From Pedobacter mucosus (GTDB lineage: Bacteria > Bacteroidota > Bacteroidia > Sphingobacteriales > Sphingobacteriaceae), in NCBI RefSeq assembly GCF_022200785.1, contig NZ_CP087585.1:868001-932000 (forward strand): a stretch of DNA of 64,000 bases, written 5' to 3'. The notes beneath the pieces are model-generated. The model saw nothing but the letters and a program-made list of their open reading frames with translations, made no database searches and was not told the DNA's origin. Shown piece by piece: positions 25,951-34,467 of the stretch. A program made the position numbers and the translations under genes. Position 1 is the stretch's first letter; every line of letters starts with the position of its first letter.

Positions 25951-26313
25951 CTATATAGACTTTTCCAATACAGTTTCAATTGTGTTATACAAATCTTTTA
26001 GCGCAAAAGGTTTCTCAAGATAAGCGCTTGCAGAAATATTAATGGCAATTGTTTTAATATCTGCATGACCAGAACACAATACAAAAGGAATATGTGCCAG
26101 AGATTTGGCGGTTTTAATTTCAGCTATAACTTCTGAAGCCTGCGTTACACCAATATAATTATCAATAAGTATAAGATCAGGCATAAAGCTGAGTATTTTT
26201 TCAACAATATTTTTTGCATCGTAAAGTATCAATAAATCATAATTTTCGCTAAGCGCCATTTCTATAACATTGGCAAGATCCGGATCATCTTCGATGTATA
26301 CTATTTTATTCAT
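25951..26313 (-). CDS. Single-domain response regulator (receiver only)
   Basis: A 120-residue CheY-like receiver. The acidic pocket is E8-D9-D10, the phosphoacceptor is D51 in LILIDNY, the switch Ser is S81 in VLCSGHAD, and the invariant Lys is K101 in LEKPF. No output domain follows. It sits 4 bases after the second response regulator and is the last gene of the operon led by the bacteriophytochrome, so it probably takes part in a light-responsive phosphorelay as a phosphate carrier or sink. Its output target is not in the window. Confidence 0.88.
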   Translation of the reverse strand: MNKIVYIEDDPDLANVIEMALSENYDLLILYDAKNIVEKILSFMPDLILIDNYIGVTQASEVIAEIKTAKSLAHIPFVLCSGHADIKTIAINISASAYLEKPFALKDLYNTIETVLEKSI

Positions 26314-26317
26314 GAAC

Positions 26318-26749
26318 TTAGTTTAAACATGCATTTTGATGAAGCCAAAAATCTGAAAAAGATTGAAGACAGATAATTAAATCCAAGTAACTTGATGGTT
26401 TGGTAACATAAGCATTGGCACCAAATTGTAAGGACAACTTAATATCTTTAGGTTCTGCAGAAGTCGAAAAAAGCACCACTGGTACATACCTTAAATAAAT
26501 ATTATCTCTAATTTCCTTTAAAATTTCAATACCTGAAATTCCGGGTAAGTTAAGATCAAGCAGAATCAATTTAGGTTTCTGCTTAATCTCTGCGAGTTGG
26601 TGCAAAATACTAATTGCCTCTTTGCCATTATCTATTATTTGAAGGGATGTTGGTTCTGTTAATTCCTGAACAGCGGTTTCCATAATGTAAGCGAAATCCG
26701 TATCATCTTCAACAAAAAATATATCTGTATTTAGCATTAATGCGGACAT
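26318..26749 (-). CDS. Rcp1-like response regulator of the bacteriophytochrome
   Basis: A 143-residue receiver protein of the Rcp1 type. It has acidic residues E14-D15-D16, phosphoacceptor D65 in LILLDLNLPG, T96/S97 in FSTSAEP, and K117 in YVTKPSS. Rcp1-type regulators are the usual partners of phytochrome histidine kinases. Its start overlaps the 3' end of the phytochrome gene by 13 bases, so translation is probably coupled. A second in-frame ATG four codons later, just past the phytochrome stop, is a possible alternative start. No DNA-binding domain is present. Confidence 0.9.
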   Translation of the reverse strand: MSALMLNTDIFFVEDDTDFAYIMETAVQELTEPTSLQIIDNGKEAISILHQLAEIKQKPKLILLDLNLPGISGIEILKEIRDNIYLRYVPVVLFSTSAEPKDIKLSLQFGANAYVTKPSSYLDLIICLQSFSDFWLHQNACLN

Positions 26750-28968
26750 TTAAAGGATAAATAAAATTTAGTTCCTAATTCTAATTTGCTTTCAAACCAA
26801 ACCTTACCATTATGTTTTTCCATAATTCTTTTTACAATTGCAAGCCCAACGCCAGTGCCTTCAAAATCTTTAACATTATCCATACGTTTAAACAAGTCGA
26901 AAACTAAATTATGGTACTTATCATCGATACCAATTCCGTTATCCGTTATCGTATAAATTACATCTTCTCCTTTTTTTACTCCGTTTATTGAAACCTTTGA
27001 TGGATTACTTTTTGATGAGTATTTTACAGCATTGCTGATCAGGTTTGTAAATACCTGGTTAATTAAATTCGAATCACCAACAATTGATGGCGTTTCACCT
27101 ATTTCAAACTCAATATTCTGAGGTTGTAATCCTTCTAAAACGTCGGTTTTAATCATATTAATCATCACGTTCATTTCCAAATTGTGTACCTCAATATCTG
27201 CTTTACCAAGGTTTGAGTAGTTTAAAATTTCCTTAATTAATAAGGCCATTTTATCGGCGCAGGCAGTAATTCTGGTCAGCACTTTTTTAGCCTGTTCATC
27301 TATGCTTTTATTATTAATAAGCAAAAGTTCAGAGTAAGATTTTATTGCCGATAAAGGTGTGCGTAAATCATGTGTAACCGTATAACTGAAAATATTTAGT
27401 TCTTCTGCCGATTGTTTTAATAACTCATTTAGCCTCCTAATTTCATTGGCTTTACGGATGATGATGTAAGTAATGTGTTCGCGAAGATTTATAACTGCAG
27501 AAACTTCAGCACGGTTCCATCTTCCTGAAGTGTTTTTTACGATATCCGTCCAACTTTCAAAAGATTTTCTGGGATTAAGTTGCATAATTCCGTCTTTACC
27601 TTTTTCTAAAGCTTTTTCTGGATTACCAGCCCAGCTAATCTGATTTATTTGTTCTGGTTTAAACCAAAGTATAAATTCACCGAGTTCTTTAGATAGCGAA
27701 CAGGCGAGCAAGCCGCTTGCAGAATGGCAATAGTTAACGGCGGGTAAATAAATTTGCGGAAACCTATGGGTATGATAAATGGTTTCAGACATATTAATTT
27801 TTAGCCAATCTGCTATTTCTTCAATCTGTTTTTCACTCGGAGTGATGCCAACGGTGGTAATTTTTCCTTCAAAAATTAAGGCGACACCAGTTGCTGCGGT
27901 AACATCTTTTAAAGAAATTTTGCTTGCAGTTAAGGCAACGGTTACATCATCGTCTTTCTCCAAATAGTCGATTAAATCATTTACATTTTCGTTATATGAT
28001 AAGAATATTTCACTATCCTCTTCACCTTGTCGGTGTTCCAATGCTGAGGAAAGTACTTGTCCTAATAATTTAGATGCTTCCCTTGCTTTGTAATTAATAA
28101 ATCGGGGTTTATAATTATGACATACAATTAATCCCCAAAGTTCGCCGCCCGAAATTAAAGAAATACTAAAGCTAGAAACGACGCCCATATTTCGTAAATA
28201 CTGAATATGAATAGGAGATACCGCTCTTAAATTAGAGTGTGTAAGGTTAAGTGGTTGATGATCTGGAAGTGCAAGAATAGAAGAATCGACACTGTTTACA
28301 TCGGCAATAATCCTGGTAAGATTACGTTTGTATAATTCTCTTGCCTGTTTTGGGATATCAGAAGCCGGATAATGTAAACCTAAAAACGGATCTAAGATGT
28401 CGATTTTTGCCTCTGCTAAAATTTTACCATGGCCTTCTTCGCTAAATTTGTAAACCATAACCCTATCATAATTGATGATTTTTTTAATTTCATCAGCAGT
28501 AATCTGCAGCATAGAATCCAAATTTTTGGCAGATAAAATGCCAGACATAGAACGGCCAATGGTATGATTTAGGTCTGTTTTTAGGTCTGAATCGATTGGC
28601 TCAAATTCTAATAATTTATCCTCACCAGATAGCGTGACAATTAAATAGTAGGGAATTTTATTGATTTCTAAATAAAGCGGATTATTAATTTCTGGCTCTC
28701 TACCATTGCTTCCAATGGTAACCAATTGATTTATAGTTAAATGTGCGCCAGAAATATTAAAATCGATCTGTTGTTCTAACGTTTCGAAAGTTTTTCCAAT
28801 ATAATTTTGAGCTTTATCCTTTATCAAAAGATTTACATTTTCGCTGATATAGGATATTACTTGTGTTTTATTATTTATGGCAACCAAGAAACCGTGTGAT
28901 TGAATTTTTCCCAAAATATGGATAGGCTCAATGTCACAGTTGGAAAGATCCACTTTAAATTCATTCAT
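26737..28968 (-). CDS. Bacteriophytochrome sensor histidine kinase
   Basis: A 743-residue protein with the order PAS (about 1-110), GAF (about 130-300), PHY (about 310-500), HisKA (about 520-590) and HATPase (about 630-743). C11 near the N-terminus (SNCDIEPIHI) is the position where bacteriophytochromes attach biliverdin. The GAF domain carries PASDIP and LRAVSPIHIQYLRNMGV. The PHY tongue has PRKSF and WNRAEV. The kinase has H533 in FSYTVTHDLRTPL, the N box NLISNAVKYS, and G boxes DNGIGID and GTGVGLAIV. It should therefore be a red/far-red light sensor kinase signalling to the two overlapping or adjacent receiver proteins. No heme oxygenase (biliverdin source) gene is next to it, so the chromophore must come from elsewhere in the genome. 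Confidence 0.96.
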   Translation of the reverse strand: MNEFKVDLSNCDIEPIHILGKIQSHGFLVAINNKTQVISYISENVNLLIKDKAQNYIGKTFETLEQQIDFNISGAHLTINQLVTIGSNGREPEINNPLYLEINKIPYYLIVTLSGEDKLLEFEPIDSDLKTDLNHTIGRSMSGILSAKNLDSMLQITADEIKKIINYDRVMVYKFSEEGHGKILAEAKIDILDPFLGLHYPASDIPKQARELYKRNLTRIIADVNSVDSSILALPDHQPLNLTHSNLRAVSPIHIQYLRNMGVVSSFSISLISGGELWGLIVCHNYKPRFINYKAREASKLLGQVLSSALEHRQGEEDSEIFLSYNENVNDLIDYLEKDDDVTVALTASKISLKDVTAATGVALIFEGKITTVGITPSEKQIEEIADWLKINMSETIYHTHRFPQIYLPAVNYCHSASGLLACSLSKELGEFILWFKPEQINQISWAGNPEKALEKGKDGIMQLNPRKSFESWTDIVKNTSGRWNRAEVSAVINLREHITYIIIRKANEIRRLNELLKQSAEELNIFSYTVTHDLRTPLSAIKSYSELLLINNKSIDEQAKKVLTRITACADKMALLIKEILNYSNLGKADIEVHNLEMNVMINMIKTDVLEGLQPQNIEFEIGETPSIVGDSNLINQVFTNLISNAVKYSSKSNPSKVSINGVKKGEDVIYTITDNGIGIDDKYHNLVFDLFKRMDNVKDFEGTGVGLAIVKRIMEKHNGKVWFESKLELGTKFYLSFKCPH

Positions 28969-29148
28969 AAATTAATGGGGCAAAAATTGTCAGTTATATT
29001 TTATAATACACGCTGATCAAGAAATGATATGAGGATTTGGATCTCAGAGTAGATTTCAAAGCTAATCAAAATAAACAAGTAATTATTAAAAGACTTACAT
29101 GTAGTAGTGAAGCATTTATGTTAAGCTACTTTTTATTAAATTTATATT

Positions 29149-29709
29149 ATGATTGAAATTGTACTTGCCGAAATTGCTAAAAACGCAAACAGTTATCTTA
29201 AAGAAAAACTGGGTTTAAGTGAAGATGTTGTCATCTTATCGCCGTTGGTTAACCCTGATGGAAGCGCAATTACAATTCAAAATAAAGTTATAATTACCCT
29301 TGTAAATTTTAATTTAGATTCTGGGGATGATAAAAATGCTAATATAGGTCGCATGCCTAATCAAAAAAGCTCCTATCTAATTAACTGTGACTTTTTAGCA
29401 TCTGCTTATTTTAACGATTTAAATTATGCATTGTCTTTAAAATACCTTGAAGCACTCATGCTTTTTTTTGCAGAGAAACCTGTATTTCGAAATGATGAAA
29501 TTGCTAATACTGGGGATAAAGTGCGTGATATCCGGGTAAAAATGGAAACATTGACTGATGCAATTTTGACTTCACTTTGGGCAAGGTTGGGTGTTAATTA
29601 CATGCCATGTAACTTTTATACTTTAACATTTCTCATTGATATTCCTGATGATCAACCTGTTTTGCCTATCACTGAATTACTTAAAAAACTTATCAAAAAA
29701 CACATCTAG
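29149..29709 (+). CDS. Pvc16-like / DUF4255 family protein (contractile injection system cap type), orphan
   Basis: A 186-residue cytoplasmic protein without signal peptide. The pattern matches the DUF4255/Pvc16 N-terminal family of Bacteroidota contractile injection systems as I remember it: an N-terminal helix, VVILSPLVNPDG, then NKVIITLVNFN, LINCDFLASAYFNDLNYALSLKYLEALMLFF, and late WARLGVNYMPCNFYTLTFL. Pvc16/Afp16 proteins terminate the tail tube and sheath. No baseplate, sheath, tube or AAA ATPase genes lie nearby, so the gene is isolated, divergent from the phytochrome gene and convergent with the AraC gene. It may be a relic, or it may serve a system encoded elsewhere. Family assignment rests on motif recall, not a search. 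Confidence 0.65.
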   Translation: MIEIVLAEIAKNANSYLKEKLGLSEDVVILSPLVNPDGSAITIQNKVIITLVNFNLDSGDDKNANIGRMPNQKSSYLINCDFLASAYFNDLNYALSLKYLEALMLFFAEKPVFRNDEIANTGDKVRDIRVKMETLTDAILTSLWARLGVNYMPCNFYTLTFLIDIPDDQPVLPITELLKKLIKKHI

Positions 29710-29775
29710 TAAAAAATAAAACATTTGCTAAACAAGCTTATTAGAGCTGAGTCTTATTTGCAATCTTTATTTTAA

Positions 29776-30693
29776 TTAGTTAAATAATGCTCTAAATGCT
29801 AAGGGAGAAACGTTGGTTTTTACTTTAAAAAGTTTGCTGAAAGATTGTGAATGTTCAAATCCTAATTGGTAGGCAATTTCACTAACAGAAAAGTTGGTTA
29901 CAGATAGTTTCTCTTTGGCTATTTCTATCAATTTATTGTGGATATGCTGTTGCGTACTTTGCCCAGTTAATACTTTAAGCAAGCCACTTAAATAATTCGG
30001 AGACATATTTAGCGATTGTGCAATATATTGAACTGTTGGCAGACCGCTCTTTGTTAAGGTGTCATTCTTGAAATAATCGTTTAAAAGGTTCTCCAATTTG
30101 TTTAGCACCGTGTGATTGGATATTTTTCTAGTCAGGAACTGGCGATGATAAAACCTATCTGAATAAGAAAGTAGCAACTCCAGCTGTGCAAGCATTACCG
30201 TTTGGCTAAACTTATCGATGTTTGAATGATATTCGTGCTGAATATTTTGCATGATCGCTGTAATTGTATTTTCCTCTTTTTCTGATAGGAAGAGTGCTTC
30301 ATGCACCGAATAATCAAAAAATTCGCTTTGCTTAATCGTTTTAAAAAGGCTGGTGTTTAATAAAAAGTCAGGGTGGACGAGCAACATCCATCCTGACTGA
30401 TTTAAGGTTGTATTTTTTTCTACTTCTATACGAAAAATTTGACCAGGTGAAATAAAGAACATAATGCCTTCATCAAAATCGTATTGCTGTTGGCCATACC
30501 TTACTTTAGCGTTAAAATTTCTTTTCAAAGCAATGGAATAAAAATCGAGCAAAATACTATTTTCACCTTCAGGCATATTTTTAACGTCCGCCAAATTTAT
30601 AACGCTAATAAGCGGATGTTCGGGTTTTGGTAATCCCCGAAACTTATGAAATTCGCTTATTGTTTTAAATTGATGGAATTGAATATTTGCCAT
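29776..30693 (-). CDS. AraC-family transcriptional regulator
   Basis: A 305-residue regulator. The N-terminal two-thirds is a cupin-like sensing region (DEGIMFFISPGQIFRIEVEK). The C-terminal about 100 residues hold the double helix-turn-helix: first HTH around VQYIAQSLNMSPNYLSGLLK, second around FSVSEIAYQLGFEHSQSFSK, ending LFKVKTNVSPLAFRALFN. The gene follows the NmrA-like oxidoreductase gene by only 14 bases on the same strand. It therefore probably controls that operon, perhaps in response to a redox or small-molecule signal. Ligand unknown. Confidence 0.92.
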   Translation of the reverse strand: MANIQFHQFKTISEFHKFRGLPKPEHPLISVINLADVKNMPEGENSILLDFYSIALKRNFNAKVRYGQQQYDFDEGIMFFISPGQIFRIEVEKNTTLNQSGWMLLVHPDFLLNTSLFKTIKQSEFFDYSVHEALFLSEKEENTITAIMQNIQHEYHSNIDKFSQTVMLAQLELLLSYSDRFYHRQFLTRKISNHTVLNKLENLLNDYFKNDTLTKSGLPTVQYIAQSLNMSPNYLSGLLKVLTGQSTQQHIHNKLIEIAKEKLSVTNFSVSEIAYQLGFEHSQSFSKLFKVKTNVSPLAFRALFN

Positions 30694-30707
30694 AGTCTAA
30701 TATAATC

Positions 30708-31604
30708 TTATTGTTTGTAGGCAGCTGCAAAATCTTTTGCAAAATCTGTCATTTTTACTTTACCCATAACTTCAGGTTTGTGCTGATAATAATCCTGCGC
30801 TAATAATCCGCTATGAAGCGCAGCATACATTTCCACTAAACCGGCTGCTATTTTTGGATTCATGCCGATAGCAACCAAACTATTTAAAGTTTCTTCATCA
30901 GATACAACCATCCATTTCAAATCTGGTTTGCCAATGGCTTCACCTAAAATTCTTGCGGTTTCATTTCCAGATAAATCTTCGCTTGCTACTGAACGAGCTT
31001 TTCGTCCATTAAAAGTTGATGTAATTTCTTCTGCGATTGCCGCCGCAATATCTTTTGGAGAAACCCATGGAATAATATCTTCACCTCCGTAATTAGCAGC
31101 AATAATGCCTTGAGATTTAATCATTGGTATATAGCCTAACAAATTATAGTAAAACGAATTTGGTCGCATATGCGTTACGGAAACATCAATAGGCAAACTA
31201 TTTAATAGCTGTTCACAATGGTATGCACCGGTTAAAATTCCGTTTCCTTCCTTTAAATTACCTCCGATAGTACTCAGATTTACAACTTTTTTAACGCCCG
31301 AATTTTGGATTGCTTGGACATAATTTTTTCCGAAATCGATATAATAAGTCAATAAATCTAGCTGTTGATCGAAGTAATTTCCAGGCGGCACCATTGTATA
31401 AACCGCATCTGCTCCCGTTAATGTAGCCGTTAAAAAATCTACATCTGTTAACGATCCAATGGCCGCCGTTGCACCAGCATTTTCAATATCTTTTTGTTTT
31501 TGTGGATTACTGCTAATCACCGTTACTACATGTCCTTTTTCTACCAATTCATGCGTAAGCGGTTTACTAATGTTTCCTAATGATCCTGTTATAATAATGT
31601 TCAT
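30708..31604 (-). CDS. NmrA-like NAD(P)H-binding oxidoreductase
   Basis: A 298-residue Rossmann-fold protein. MNIIITGSLGNISKPL is an atypical SDR glycine-rich nucleotide-binding loop, followed by VVTVISSNPQK, AVYTMVPPGNYF and VNLSTIGGN. The family (NmrA/QOR2-like, SDR subgroup a) includes NADPH sensors and quinone oxidoreductases; the classical YxxxK active site is not obvious. It is the first gene of a two-gene unit with the AraC regulator. It is divergent from the histone H1-like gene, leaving about 210 bases of shared upstream region. The precise substrate is unknown. Confidence 0.85.
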   Translation of the reverse strand: MNIIITGSLGNISKPLTHELVEKGHVVTVISSNPQKQKDIENAGATAAIGSLTDVDFLTATLTGADAVYTMVPPGNYFDQQLDLLTYYIDFGKNYVQAIQNSGVKKVVNLSTIGGNLKEGNGILTGAYHCEQLLNSLPIDVSVTHMRPNSFYYNLLGYIPMIKSQGIIAANYGGEDIIPWVSPKDIAAAIAEEITSTFNGRKARSVASEDLSGNETARILGEAIGKPDLKWMVVSDEETLNSLVAIGMNPKIAAGLVEMYAALHSGLLAQDYYQHKPEVMGKVKMTDFAKDFAAAYKQ

Positions 31605-31818
31605 GTTGTTTTATTTTGTTAGTCAAATTTCTTAAGAATCAAATCAACAAATGAAGTAGAATCTACTTTTATTGTAGCCAAAAAAAAGAAAATTCTGACT
31701 ATAGATTAAGCAAAGCGTAGTTATTTAAGGTGTTTTGTATTTTAGCGGCTCGTTTTTTGTAAACGATATCATCAATACTAACCAATGGTTCCTCAAGCGG
31801 CCATTAACAAAATTTATT

Positions 31819-31998
31819 ATGGAAAAATTTGAAAAATTAAAAGAAGTAATCGCAGGCGTAGAAGCAGATGCAACAAAGTTTTATGATGGTGGTAATGCCG
31901 CTGCGGGTACACGTGTACGTAAAGCAATGCAGGATATTAAAGTTTTGGCTTCTGATATCAGAAAAGAAGTAACAGAAAAGAAAAACGGAGCGAAATAA
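31819..31998 (+). CDS. Histone H1-like small basic protein
   Basis: A 59-residue, Lys-rich protein beginning MEKFEKLKEVIAGVEADATK and ending RKEVTEKKNGAK. It matches the short histone H1-like (Hc1-type) proteins common in Bacteroidota, with the recognisable central segment GTRVRKAMQDIKVLASDI. The frame stays open back to an ATG at 31735, but the first 28 residues of that version are unlike the family, so the internal ATG at 31819 is chosen. It probably binds DNA and contributes to nucleoid compaction. It is monocistronic, with a strong terminator right behind it. Confidence 0.85.
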   Translation: MEKFEKLKEVIAGVEADATKFYDGGNAAAGTRVRKAMQDIKVLASDIRKEVTEKKNGAK

Positions 31999-32020
31999 TA
32001 AACGTGCTGTTTTTAAATTA

Positions 32021-32058
32021 AAAAGCTTCTTTCCTTTTTGGGAAGAAGCTTTTTACAT
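32021..32058 (+). terminator. Rho-independent terminator after the histone-like gene
   Basis: AAAAGCTTCTTTCC pairs with GGGAAGAAGCTTTT (one G-T wobble) around a TTTTT loop, with T residues behind. It lies 23 bases after the stop codon. It is symmetrical, so it might also stop minus-strand transcripts. Confidence 0.85.
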
Positions 32059-32205
32059 TTTAGGCACTTTTAAATTATTTGGACGCTTTCATCAAGCGGA
32101 GCTTTAATTTTTTTCATGTCAAACGTTTATTAATCATTTTCAACTTCGGTTCGTAATAAGCTTAAATTTAATAATTGCGTAACACGCTTCCGCATGATGC
32201 AGCGT

Positions 32206-32213
32206 TAATTTTG
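32206..32213 (+). promoter_or_regulatory. Candidate -7 promoter element of the glycerophosphodiesterase gene
   Basis: TAATTTTG matches the Bacteroidetes -7 consensus TAnnTTTG and lies 22 bases before the ATG at 32236. I find no clear TTTG -33 element at 17-23 bases, so the call is tentative. Confidence 0.4.
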
Positions 32214-32235
32214 CGCATCATTATTATAAAATAAC

Positions 32236-33216
32236 ATGAAAAGAAACTTAGTAATTATTGGCCTTTTATTATCAGGCACTGCATTTTCTCAACAAAAACT
32301 TGATGTTCAGGCGCACCGCGGAGGTATGGCGTTGTTACCAGAAAATACTATTCCAGCGATGCTGAACGCTGTTAAATTAGGCGCTAAAACATTGGAACTT
32401 GATGTAGTTATTTCTGCAGACGGAAAGGTGGTTGTATCTCATGACCCATATATGTCTGCTGCTTTTATGAGCAAACCAGATGGTACCGAAATTATCAAAG
32501 ATCAAGAGAAAGAATTAAGTCTTTTCAAAATGACTTATGACAGCATTAGTCGCTACAGTTTAGGCATTAAACAGCATCCGATGTTCCCGGCTCAGCAGAA
32601 ACTAAAAACACACAAACCACTGTTGAGTGATTTAATTGATAGCGTAGAAAATTATGTGAGAAAGAATAAACTGAAGCCAATATTTTACAATATTGAAACT
32701 AAATCTTCTTCCATTGGTGATGGAAAATATAATCCAACACCAGATGTTTTTGTAAGCACTATGATGGGTGTAATCAATCAGAAAGGTATCAAGAAACGTG
32801 TTATAATCCAGTCTTTCGATGTTAGAACCCTAAAAGTTCTCCACCAGACGGAGCCAACCGTTAAGCTATCATTATTGGTTCAAGGTAAAATGAATATCAG
32901 CGAAGAACAGCTAAAAAAATATGGACTTTCAACCAAAGAAGTTGAAGAATATCTTAAACAAATGAATGCCAAGAAAGGTGGTTTAGAAGAAGACCTTGCA
33001 AACTTAGGTTTCAAACCAAATATTTATAGCCCGTATTATAGTGGAGTTGATTTACAAATGGTGAATAAAGTACATGAGAAAAAGATGCTGATTTTACCTT
33101 GGACAGTTGATAAAGAAGAAGATATGGTTGCTTTAGCAAAGCTTGGGGTTGATGGGATCATCACAAATAGTCCAGATATTTTGATTCGATTATTCGGGAG
33201 TTATCAAAAGAAATAA
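32236..33216 (+). CDS. Secreted glycerophosphodiester phosphodiesterase
   Basis: A 326-residue protein with a short signal peptide (cleavage near AFSQQ). The GDPD TIM-barrel signature is H27-R28-G29, E36-N37-T38, E54 and D56 in LELDV, and H69-D70 in SHDP. Near the C-terminus, ILPWTVDKEEDMVALAKLGVDGIITNSPD is typical of the family. The enzyme hydrolyses glycerophosphodiesters from phospholipid headgroups to glycerol-3-phosphate plus alcohol, using a divalent metal. The signal peptide puts it in the periplasm. It stands alone between two terminators. Confidence 0.93.
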   Translation: MKRNLVIIGLLLSGTAFSQQKLDVQAHRGGMALLPENTIPAMLNAVKLGAKTLELDVVISADGKVVVSHDPYMSAAFMSKPDGTEIIKDQEKELSLFKMTYDSISRYSLGIKQHPMFPAQQKLKTHKPLLSDLIDSVENYVRKNKLKPIFYNIETKSSSIGDGKYNPTPDVFVSTMMGVINQKGIKKRVIIQSFDVRTLKVLHQTEPTVKLSLLVQGKMNISEEQLKKYGLSTKEVEEYLKQMNAKKGGLEEDLANLGFKPNIYSPYYSGVDLQMVNKVHEKKMLILPWTVDKEEDMVALAKLGVDGIITNSPDILIRLFGSYQKK

Positions 33217-33265
33217 AGATTTATTTATAGGTTGATAATCGCTGATAAATTCAAAGCAATAAAAT

Positions 33266-33294
33266 GCAGGCATAATATCATGCCTGCTTTTTTA
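33266..33294 (+). terminator. Rho-independent terminator after the GDPD gene
   Basis: A perfect 8-bp stem GCAGGCAT / ATGCCTGC followed by TTTTTTTA. It lies about 50 bases past the GDPD stop and between two convergent genes. Confidence 0.85.
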
Positions 33295-33320
33295 TTGTTG
33301 TAATATGTATATTACCGCTA

Positions 33321-34457
33321 CTAATCTTTGAATATCAGTTGACTAAAATCTGTAAGATACCGCCTCCAAACATTGTATGAATGTACTCCTTCGGTTTCAT
33401 TATAATAAAATTTTATATTTTTTGATTCCAGCCAAGCTTTGTATTTTCGGTTAGATTCAATCAAAAAATCGTCTTTACCGATGGAAATCCAGATTAATTT
33501 CAACTCTTTATTTATTGAAGCGTTCAGTTTCGGAAAAGCCTTTTCGTAGTCTGGATCTAGAAGAATAACCGCAGAACTGAAACCTGCCACATAAGTGAAT
33601 AACTCTGGATGATTTAATCCAACATCCAGTGATTGTCCTCCACCCATAGAAAGACCCGCAACAGCACGATATTTTTTCGTTTTACCCACATGGTAAAGCT
33701 TCTCTATCGCTGGTATAACTTCTTTGATGAAAGAAGAAACAAAAAGTTCTTCGTTCTTTTTCAATGCAGCCTTTGAGTAGGGGCCTGCACCGGGTTCAAG
33801 CATTTCAGGAGCACCGTAACCAAGCGTATTTACGATGATCATTTCTTTTGCTTTTCCTTGAGCAATCAAATTATCTAGAATTACATTTTCCCTGCCAGCT
33901 GTTGACCAGGCGCTGGTTTCATCCGTAATGCCATGGAAAAGATATAGAACTGGATAAGGTTCCTTCCGATTTGGATTATATCCTGGCGGAGTATAAACTC
34001 TGAAATCACGATCATCACCCACAATTTCTGATTTATAAAAATGTTGAGACAAAATGCCATGAGGAACATTATTTAGTTCCCAACTTAAAGTCTTTGGTCC
34101 AGGTACATGCGCAAGACTTTGGCCAAGTGCTCGTTTAAACAATGGCTTAATCAACGGATTATTTGGGTCGGGAAGCACATTTCCATCCACGGCAAAAGTA
34201 TAACGGTATAGATCAGGACTTAACTGCTCACTAAAAGTCCATATCCCTGCAGTATCTTTAAGCATGGGTCTTATTTTAGCGTCATCCATAATCAGCATAA
34301 CTTTTTTAGCATTTGGTGCTAAAAACCTGAAAGTAACCTTGCCTTCCGCACCAACTTCTGGCGATTTTAAAAGTATGGGTGCAGGGTTTTTAATACTTTG
34401 AGCACCGGCAAAGCCGACACCCAAAGAGAATAATATTGTTGCGATAATTTTTTTCAT
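33321..34457 (-). CDS. Secreted esterase with N-terminal E-set/CBM48-like domain (feruloyl/xylan esterase type)
   Basis: 378 residues from the ATG at 34457, giving the signal peptide MKKIIATILFSLGVGFAGAQ; the upstream ATG at 34535 lies inside the preceding gene and is rejected. Residues about 28-105 form an isoamylase-like E-set (FRFLAPNAKKVMLIM, YRYTFAVDG). Residues about 140-378 are an alpha/beta-hydrolase of the esterase D / CE1-like type. The triad is S270 (AGLSMGGG), D330 (IGKDDF) and H359 (EGVHSYNVWRRYL). In carbohydrate loci such two-domain enzymes remove feruloyl or acetyl groups from plant polysaccharides. The gene is 10 bases behind an Oar-like TonB-dependent receptor, so the two are co-transcribed and may handle the same ligand. 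Confidence 0.88.
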   Translation of the reverse strand: MKKIIATILFSLGVGFAGAQSIKNPAPILLKSPEVGAEGKVTFRFLAPNAKKVMLIMDDAKIRPMLKDTAGIWTFSEQLSPDLYRYTFAVDGNVLPDPNNPLIKPLFKRALGQSLAHVPGPKTLSWELNNVPHGILSQHFYKSEIVGDDRDFRVYTPPGYNPNRKEPYPVLYLFHGITDETSAWSTAGRENVILDNLIAQGKAKEMIIVNTLGYGAPEMLEPGAGPYSKAALKKNEELFVSSFIKEVIPAIEKLYHVGKTKKYRAVAGLSMGGGQSLDVGLNHPELFTYVAGFSSAVILLDPDYEKAFPKLNASINKELKLIWISIGKDDFLIESNRKYKAWLESKNIKFYYNETEGVHSYNVWRRYLTDFSQLIFKD

Positions 34458-34467
34458 CTTATTTCGA

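Noticed and set aside
29149..29709. Gene next to the phytochrome as a heme oxygenase
   Set aside because: The sequence lacks the proximal His helix of heme oxygenases and instead fits the Pvc16/DUF4255 pattern; it is also on the opposite strand to the phytochrome operon.
31735..31818. 28-residue N-terminal extension of the histone H1-like protein
   Set aside because: The extension is unlike the family and AT-rich; the internal ATG gives the expected 59-residue protein.
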